From positions 5,837,001-5,901,000 of the forward strand of contig NC_081414.1 of the NCBI RefSeq assembly GCF_030272615.1: DNA of 64,000 nt. The letters run 5' to 3'. The position numbers were made by a program, and so were the translations under genes. This DNA comes from Cryptomeria japonica. Its lineage: Eukaryota > Streptophyta > Pinopsida > Cupressales > Cupressaceae. How positions within the stretch are numbered: the first letter of the stretch is position 1; the number at the start of each line of letters is the position of its first letter. Below are positions 57,497 to 64,000 of the stretch, in pieces. Below the pieces are notes generated by a model. That model had not been told where the DNA came from. It was given only the letters and a program-made list of their open reading frames with translations, and did no database searches.

Positions 57497-57766
57497 ACGT
57501 CTGTGTCAGTGCCAGGTGCGTCTGTGTCCAACAGGCGCGTCTGTGTCGGTTTCAAGCACGTCTGTGCCTGGGACCGCGTTTGCGTTGATTGCGGGCGCGT
57601 TTGCGAATTGTAGAGGCGTTTATGTCATATAGGGACGTCTATGTTCCCTAGCCGCGTTTGTGCATGAGATAGGCACGTATGTGTTCAGAAAGCACGTCTG
57701 TGTTGCAGAAGTGCATTTGTGCAGTCTATAAGCGCGTTTATGAGTTTAAAGCGCGTTTGTGTGTTT
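57497..57766. repeat. GCGCGTTTGTGT minisatellite
   Basis: About a dozen copies of the core CGYGTYTGTGT at roughly 20-24 bp spacing, with diverged spacers. The stretch is GC- and GT-rich compared with its surroundings. Confidence 0.8.
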
Positions 57767-57892
57767 AAAATGCATAGTTTAAGTCTTCTAGGTCAAATCG
57801 ACAGTTCTGTGATGAACATACGCTGTCGATTGGATAAGCTGCTGAGAGGATACACTCAAGCAGGTCCTCTAGGAAGACTAGGATAGATCAAG

Positions 57893-58127
57893 GCACTTTG
57901 TGATGAACAGGGAGCACCAAGATAGACAACACTTTGTGATGAACAGGGAGTGCAAATGTGAGTAACACTTTGTGATGAACAGGGAATGTCACACATGTAG
58001 TACTTTGTGATGAACAGGGAGCACTACTAGGATAGATAGCAACACTTTGTGATGAACAGTGAGTGTCACTAGGATAGATAACCATATGCATTTAGATAGC
58101 AAGTAGCATTTTGTGATAAACAGTGAA
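57893..58127. repeat. 36 bp minisatellite with CACTTTGTGATGAACAGGGA core
   Basis: Copies start near 57893, 57929, 57965, 58001, 58042 and 58106. The first four are exactly 36 bp apart, and the spacing then widens to 41 and 64 bp. The minus-strand frame of Cys/Ser/His-rich residues here is a by-product. Confidence 0.88.
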
Positions 58128-58165
58128 TGCCATGATAACTGACATGATTGATTGGTTGACTGCAG

Positions 58166-60145
58166 GAGTATCTGCCTATGTTGGAGTCACGGGAGAGATT
58201 CCCGTCGACACAGAGATTGCGACCAGAGTTGTCGATTCAGGACAGGATTGCGATTGAGGAGATGGGCCTCAGACATGTGCTATATGTGCCCGAGTTTTGG
58301 GCAAACATGGGTTTGTTGACTGCACTGGCGGAGAGATGGCACTCCGAGACTTGCACGTTTCACTTGCCTATGGGGGAGATGACAATGACCCTCGAGGATG
58401 TGTACAGGATACTGCATATACCGATTGATGGAGAGCTGATTCCATATGATCGAGATGGAGACAGGGAGGTGCTGAGACGGGTATTCCAAGATCCCGGGTT
58501 GGAGATGAGAGCAGGTCACGTGGCATGGGATACCATGACCGCGACAGGGTTAGCGCTGCCAGCTGTTATTGGAGGAGCCATCAGTGGTTTCTTATGTCCT
58601 GATAGGGCTACCCGGGGATTGGCAGTGGGCTGGGGAGGAGCACTGGAGATACTGGTGACTGAGCACACCAGATATGCCTGGGGGCCATGTGTCCTGGCAC
58701 ATTTGTACTATGAGCTGCATCAGTTTGTCTATCACGGATCAGTGGGCTTGGGCTGCAGAGTAACACTGCTACAGGTGTGGGCATATGAGCACCTTCCTAT
58801 CACACGGCCTATCCACTTCAGAGGCAGAGGACATGGATGGAGTTTTGTACACCTGTACGATATGATTACGTCACAGCCTCGGATTGGTCGGCTAGAGCAC
58901 TGGAGGCGGGTCATAGATGACATTGATATGGTTATCTGGAGGCTGTACCTGGGGTGCGAGGAGTGGGAGGACGATGTCGTGGAGCTGCCATACACATTTA
59001 GGAGCAGATATCTGATTGGGCGTACGCCCTAAATACTGGAGAGGCAGCTGGTTGACAGGGTTGGGAGACAGTTCGGCAGGATCCAGAGGATGCCGCGAGG
59101 CTCGGGCATGTATGCCTACACAGTCAGGGATCAGGCACAGTTCGGGCCATTGTTATCGTATGATCAGGCCATCACACAGCTGGCTGAGATGATGCCATTA
59201 CCCTGGGACATGTGGCCAGAGGTGGAGGATGTAGGGATGGACGCAGAGTATGCTGCATATTAGGCAGAGCATCCATTTCCAAGGTTGACAGATCCTGGAG
59301 AGCTGCTGGAGGGAGAGGTTGGAGGGGATGATGATGATGATGGTGGAGGGGATGGAGGTAGGGGCCGACGGAGGTGGAGGGGAGTAGTGGGGGAGAGGTG
59401 GGTAGCACCTCGGAGGGAGGGAGGACAGGAGGGAGCAGCCCAGGTGGTGAGGGGTCGAGGTGGATTGCCCCTATAGGTACCAGCAGCATAGGGTCCTAGA
59501 GCACAGGGACCTAGACAGGTGCAGGGACAGGGACAGGTGCAGAGACAGGTACAGGTTCCCCAGCATGTACAGAGACAGGCTCCAGTTTAGGCACCTAGAC
59601 AGGTACAGAGGGAGGCACAGGTATAGGCACCTGTAGAGGAGGAACCACAGGCAGAGGCTGAGGGTGGAGATCCTAAGGAGGATGAGCTGCTAGAGCTGAG
59701 AGAGATCTGCCAGGGCCAGGCAGATGAGATCACGGAGTTGGAGCGGGAGAGGGATCGCCTCAGGATCAGGCTCCGAGATACAGAGCGAGAGAGGGAATAG
59801 GCCATCTAGTGATATACTGAGGCCGAGACAGCTCTGAGGGCAGGGAGGCAGGCGACAGAGGACGCAGGGGCAGGCTACGCATATGTGCTGCGAGCCGGAG
59901 AGGAGATTGGGTATTGGAGGGACCTGTACTATGGTGCAGTGCCAGCGAATCAGCGGGCGAGGAGCTTCCATAGACCATCGCATACAACGACGGCTATGGG
60001 AGGGAGTCATAGGAGGCAGGCATCTAGTGGTGGGGTCATGGGTCCTCCACCACCACTAGACAGGCAGGGTGATCCCGGAGCGGGTCCATCCATAGCTCAG
60101 ACTCCGTCGAGGCCAGGCGGCTTCGAGGGAGGGAGTTCATCATAG
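58166..60145 (+). pseudogene. PMD (plant mobile domain) protein, exon 2
   Basis: The N-terminal 289 codons are open and contain the PMD signature: AERWHSETCTFHLP, GEMTMTLEDVYRILHIPIDG (near 58375-58435), and the AYEHLPITRP and WRRVIDDID blocks. It then reads through an acidic Asp/Gly stretch, an Arg/Gly stretch, a Gln-rich repeat (RQVQ), a likely coiled coil (ELERERDRLRIRLRDTERER, 59735-59797) and a Gly/Pro/Ser-rich tail ending at TAG 60143. No frameshift occurs over about 660 codons. Nine in-frame stops (59030, 59261, 59474, 59489, 59588, 59624, 59798, 59807, 59810) are TAA, TAG or TGA and fit Gln or Arg. PMD proteins occur in host genes and in transposons; the position inside G supports the latter. 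Confidence 0.8.
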
Positions 60146-61875
60146 CCATAGAGGGCTCCCCTTTGTATCAGTATATGTATCATTTTTGTATTGTAGACAC
60201 CTGCGGGTGATTTTGTAGCCATATGATTCTTTTGACATCATTGTATCATGACACATTTGATTATACATGAGAGATGATTCATCATTTTTGCGGCAGCTAT
60301 ATGCATGTGTACCTTATGTGATGAGATGTTCTTATGTGATGCATGTTTTATGATATGGATACTTATATGATGCAATGCAATATATTTTTGTTCTTTTATG
60401 TTGTATATGTGATGCATGATGCAAATGTGAATGTATGTAATGCAAATGAATATGATAATGCAAATGATTATTTACATGATGAAAATGTGCTAATATGTGT
60501 TGTATGCAGGATGTGATGCAATTGTGATATCTATATGTATGTATGAAATGCTTATATGTGGTGATGTAGGTGCAGCTACATGAAATGCAAATATTTTTGG
60601 TGTGTCATTATACTCAGTCATGTGATAGCAGGCTACACGGACTCGAGAAGGACGATGGAAGTCAATCAAGAAAGGGGGATGGAAGACAGAAGATATGAAA
60701 GTGAAAGAGCTTCTTGTGCGTTATCATCATTGAGCTTTATTATGGCAGTATAGGTTATGACAATTGAGGCATTTGTTCGGCCCAGAAAGTCATTGTACCT
60801 GTTTGCATGGAGATAAGACAGTCACAAACAAGGAATGCCCCAGTTCATACTAGACTCACAGTGTCCTCATATCCTTGGACAAGTCATAGCATTACTAAAA
60901 GACAATTGACAGACAGCAAATGCAAATAGGTGATGATACCCCATCCTCGCCTTTCTAGTCAAAGACATCCTGGAGATAGAATCTCTAGTCAAAGACATCC
61001 TGGAAAAGCTAAAAGACATGTCACCAAAAAGATAAAATCAAAAGAAAACCAAGACTCGACACCAACATCCACTGTAGTCCTCAAGTTTAGTGTCTCTTGT
61101 CACTTGTTTAAGTCTTATTCGATTGTGGTCACAATGTTCACTTTCACAAAAATGATAGATAGCACTGAACCATAATGTTGTCTGAGTCTGTTGAAAGATT
61201 TGATTTTGTTGAAGCTCATTGTTGTTGCTGTGTCTCATTTGAAACTGATTGAATCCATGAAACTGATACTTTATTGTGGAGAAGATGGAACTTTATTGTG
61301 GACTGGCGATGCAGATGTTGCTTTATTGCGGATTGTGCGTGGATAGACTTGAAGGAAGCTGGAAGAAACTATACTCCTCAAAACATGTGATGTTCTCAGT
61401 TCCACACCCATTACTAGACGTAGGATTTTGCCTTAGCCACAGATAGGATCGGATTTATTATGGATGGAAAGGGAGTGAAAAGGGAGGGTTATGGATGGCT
61501 AACCAATCTTAGGTAGATCAATAACAAGCCATGATGGGAATAGGTAAGTTTATTGTGAGTGAATAGGTTGTGAGTGTGTGCAAAGTGAAAGATGAAAGAG
61601 AATCCTGAAAGAGGGAGGAGCAAAGTCTCTACGCATGGCGCTGGTGACCCAGTTTTCACCATGGTACTTGCCCAGGGTGCCACCGAAGTGGTTTTCACCG
61701 TTGGACGAAATTATTTCTCTTTACTTTTTTGATTTTTCAATGTTTTTGTGTCACAAGGCACCTGTTTGCCAGGTTTTCACCAAGTAACGATTTTTTTTTG
61801 TTTTATAATTTTTTTTTTTGTATTTTTGAAATTTTTGATTTTTTTTGTATTTTTGAATTAGGATATTCCAAAGAG
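60146..61875. other. Non-coding region between antisense gene and integrase of G
   Basis: 60230-60600 is rich in ATGATGCAA and GATGTATG words. AGTCAAAGACATCCTGG occurs twice (near 60957 and 60987). 61640-61790 has four GTTTTCACC words. 61790-61860 is T-rich. No coding frame is supported; the three frames of 60-80 codons are without recognisable content. Confidence 0.55.
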
Positions 61876-62940
61876 CTATGTGTAAAACCTGCGAAGGTGC
61901 ATGCTGTTGATAGGATCCTCCAAAGATTCACCTTCTGTAGTTGAAAGCTGATATGCCCCAGATCCATATACCGCTGTGATGATGTAAGGACCAAGCCAGT
62001 TTGGTTCGAACTTGCCTTTCTTATCTCTGTCTTGCTGATTCTTGGGGTTTTCTCTGAGGACTAAGTCACCTACCTCAAATATGCGAGGCTTGACTTTGTG
62101 ATTGTAGCTGCAACTCATTCTTTGTTGGTAAGCCTTGAGATGATTGAAAGTAGTGTGTCTTCGTTCCTCCAACAGTTCTAGTTCTTGTAAGCGAGAGACC
62201 CTGTAGCCTTCATCGTTGATTATGCTTCTCAAGGAGACCCGTAGAGAAGGCAACTCGACCTCAATAGGCAAGATGGCTTCAGCGCCGTAGACAAGTGAGT
62301 AGGGTGTAGCTCCTGTAGGTGTGCGGACACTTGTGCGGTAGGCCCAAAGTGTAGGATTAAGTTGGATATGCCAGTTACGGCCAGCGTCATCGACTGTCTT
62401 TTTAAGGATTTTAAGAATTGTTTTGTTAGACACCTCAGCTTGGCCATTACCTTGGGGATAATATGGTGTGGAGAAACGATGAGAGATATGGAAGCGGTCA
62501 CAGAGTTCATGAACATCCTGATTTTTGAAGGGACGCCCGTTATCAGTAATAATGGAAGTAGGAATCCCGTATCGGCAAATGATGTAGTTCAAAATGAAGG
62601 TAGCGATTTGTTTCCCTGTAACTTGTGTGAGAGGCACAACTTCAATCCACTTTGTGAAATACTCTGTGGCTGTGATAATGAATTTATGACCGTTGGAAGA
62701 AGGAGGGTGAATCTTGCCTATGAGATCGAGTCCCCACTGACAAAAGGGCCAAGGAGATGCAAGTGGTTGTAGTTCCTGTGCTGGTGCATGTATGAGGTCT
62801 TCATGAATTTGACACTGCTTACATTTCTTGACAAACTGATATGCATCTTTTTCCATAGTAGGCCAGTAATATCCAGTCCTGATGAGTTTCTTGGCCAAGG
62901 TAGGACCACTAGTATGCGGACCACATATCCCTTCATGCAC
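61876..62940 (-). CDS. Integrase of Tat-type element G
   Basis: An uninterrupted 354-codon frame. It has the zinc-binding HEGICGPH ... CKQCQIH segment (HHCC, 62800-62935), the first catalytic Asp in GLDLIGKI, the second in ITDNGRPF and the Glu in PQGNGQAEVSNKT (about 62415-62455). The C-terminal block FEVGDLVLRENPKNQQD, then GPYIITAVYGSGAYQL, is followed by a stop at 61876. DDE and HHCC residues are all present. The wording is that of the Tat branch. The frame continues upstream in phase to RNase H. The M at 62940 is internal to the polyprotein and not a true start. Confidence 0.92.
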   Translation of the reverse strand: MHEGICGPHTSGPTLAKKLIRTGYYWPTMEKDAYQFVKKCKQCQIHEDLIHAPAQELQPLASPWPFCQWGLDLIGKIHPPSSNGHKFIITATEYFTKWIEVVPLTQVTGKQIATFILNYIICRYGIPTSIITDNGRPFKNQDVHELCDRFHISHRFSTPYYPQGNGQAEVSNKTILKILKKTVDDAGRNWHIQLNPTLWAYRTSVRTPTGATPYSLVYGAEAILPIEVELPSLRVSLRSIINDEGYRVSRLQELELLEERRHTTFNHLKAYQQRMSCSYNHKVKPRIFEVGDLVLRENPKNQQDRDKKGKFEPNWLGPYIITAVYGSGAYQLSTTEGESLEDPINSMHLRRFYT

Positions 62941-63399
62941 TTCTCGTAACGCAATCTGAGCTTTGTCACTCTCTAAACATCTAAGAAGGGTGCCATCTAG
63001 ACCTCGTCAGTATAGGATATCAGCTAAAATGACGTATCAAGAGGATTGGCGAATGAAAGTGCAGCGTTGATTGTTCGATAGATCGGGAGGTAAGATATTG
63101 TCGCGAAGGTATGTGAATATGGAACCATATAACTGGGATTCAGGACCAAGAACACATATCATTTCTGTAGGAGTGATCTCATATGAGGGAACCAACAGGT
63201 TGTCTACCAGGAACTCATAGCAGGTCTCATTTTGTGGTAGATCAATGAGCGAAGCAATTGTAGCCATGGCATCTGCAGCACGATTCTGTTATCTTGGTAT
63301 CTGCTCAAACTCTATCTTTGCGAAGTGCTGTTTCAGATCATCTACCAATTGTTTGTAAGGCATTAGTTTTTCATCTTTTGTTTGGTAATCATCAGTTGC
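62941..63399 (-). pseudogene. RNase H to integrase linker of element G
   Basis: In the same phase as the integrase. Residues MATIASLIDLPQNETCYEFL and the block ending LPPDLSNNQRCTFIRQSS (63037-63267) match the corresponding part of element H near 1930-2150. Stops lie near 63035, 63290 and 63400; the last fits Gln in the sequence VIRQATDD. Confidence 0.8.
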
Positions 63400-64000
63400 T
63401 TAACGGATGACAAGTTGAGAATCCCCAAAAACCCGAAGTTCCTGGATCTTCCATTGAACTGCAATTCGTAATCGTGTTGTTAATGCCTCATATTCTGCTA
63501 TATTGTTGGTGCAAGGAAATGATAAGCGGTATGATTTTGGTATAGAATCGCGTTGAGGAGTTATAAAGAGTATACCCGCTCCTGCCCCATGCCGTGTGTA
63601 AGAGCCGTCAAAGTATAATTGCCATGGCTTTGCAGGTGATATTGTTAGAATGGACTCATCTGGAAATTCTGACTGTAGAGGAACATCATCTATCATGGGA
63701 GCATCTGCCAATTGATCTACAATTGCTTGTCCTTTGATTGCTTTCCTGTCCATGTACTCGATGTCAAATTCACTCAAAATCATTACCCACTTGGCCAGCC
63801 ACCCAGTAAGTGTAGCTTTGTTGAGAAGATATTTTAGTGGATCGATTCTGGCAATCAACTTAGTCTTGTGAGTGAGCATATAATTTCGTAACTTCTATGA
63901 AGCAAAGACCACAGTGAGACATGCACGCTCGATTGGTGTGTAGTTTAGCTCATATCCCACCAATGTGCGACTGATATAATAGACTGCCTTTTCCTTGCCG
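63400..64000 (-). pseudogene. RNase H of element G (partial)
   Basis: This covers the RT-RNase H connection and RNase H. Reading from the window end: KAVYYISRTLVGYELNYT, a stop near 63898, then 160 open codons with WLAKWVMILSEFDIEYMD, YFDGSYTRHGAGAGILFITP with the first catalytic Asp, NNIAEYEAL with the Glu and VFGDSQLVI with the next Asp. The RT itself lies outside the window. Confidence 0.88.

Larger units (their letters stand above)
57378..58165 (+). other. Putative intron of the PMD gene
   Basis: 788 bp with GTAAGT at the start and TTGACTGCAG at the end, both close to plant consensus; the acceptor is preceded by a T-rich tract and possible branch-point words. It holds two minisatellites (57497-57766 and 57893-58127). 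Confidence 0.6.
56232..64000 (-). mobile_element. Element G: Tat-type Ty3/gypsy with an antisense PMD gene (3' part)
   Basis: Minus-strand element whose 5' half lies beyond the window. Present are RNase H (63400-64000), integrase (61876-62940), a 4.9 kb region between pol and the LTR, and the 3' LTR (about 56232-56966). The pol frame is the same from 63879 to 61876 with only a few stops. Extra antisense frames in this position are known for Tat-lineage elements. Here the extra gene is of PMD type and appears to contain an intron. Confidence 0.85.

Noticed and set aside
57893-58127. CRISPR-like array of 36 bp period
   Set aside because: Repeats are contiguous minisatellite units with short variable parts, lie in an intron of a plant retroelement gene, and have no cas genes. 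The host is eukaryotic.

Overview
The window looks like repeat-dominated, AT-rich intergenic DNA of a seed plant, most likely a gymnosperm such as a conifer. The basis is the mix of long-LTR Ty3/gypsy chromoviruses, Tat-lineage gypsy elements, Ty1/copia elements, an L1-type LINE and a CACTA transposon, with no bacterial-style operon. The lineage calls rest on recognised protein motifs. The conifer assignment is inference. I see no single-copy housekeeping gene, tRNA or rRNA.

Layout, left to right. 1-2195: decayed + strand Tat-type gypsy pol (element H). 2196-3470: short tandem arrays. 3648-3759 and 34278-37888: two halves of one + strand reading frame (X) of unknown function, split by a 30.5 kb nested stack. 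The stack is chromovirus A (3760-34272, TSD CCGAC). A carries a second chromovirus B (3891-18652) in its 3' LTR and copia element C (23467-31166, TSD TGACT) in its protease region. B in turn carries copia element D (7890-14498). X is also hit by a solo LTR related to D (35560-36065).

38.5-44.4 kb: minus-strand CACTA-type transposon with a TNP2-like transposase and a second gene. 44.4-47.5 kb: a duplicated ~250 bp segment, one copy split by a 1.6 kb solo LTR (TSD CATGC) related to C. 49.7-56.2 kb: an L1-type LINE split by a small non-autonomous LTR element F (52915-55704). From about 56.23 kb to the window end: a minus-strand Tat-type gypsy element G with intact integrase.

The most interesting part of G is an oppositely oriented gene between its integrase and 3' LTR. 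It has its own TATA-like box, a short first exon, a 788 bp intron holding two minisatellites, and a second exon encoding a plant mobile domain (PMD) protein. The second-exon frame stays in register for about 1.98 kb and is broken only by stops that fit C-to-T change.

How the parts relate: this is a layered record of insertions, not a cooperating gene set. In relative order, X and the LINE are oldest. A entered X, then B and C entered A, and D is within B. F and G entered the LINE. C and G are the best preserved elements; H, X and the CACTA transposon are the most decayed.
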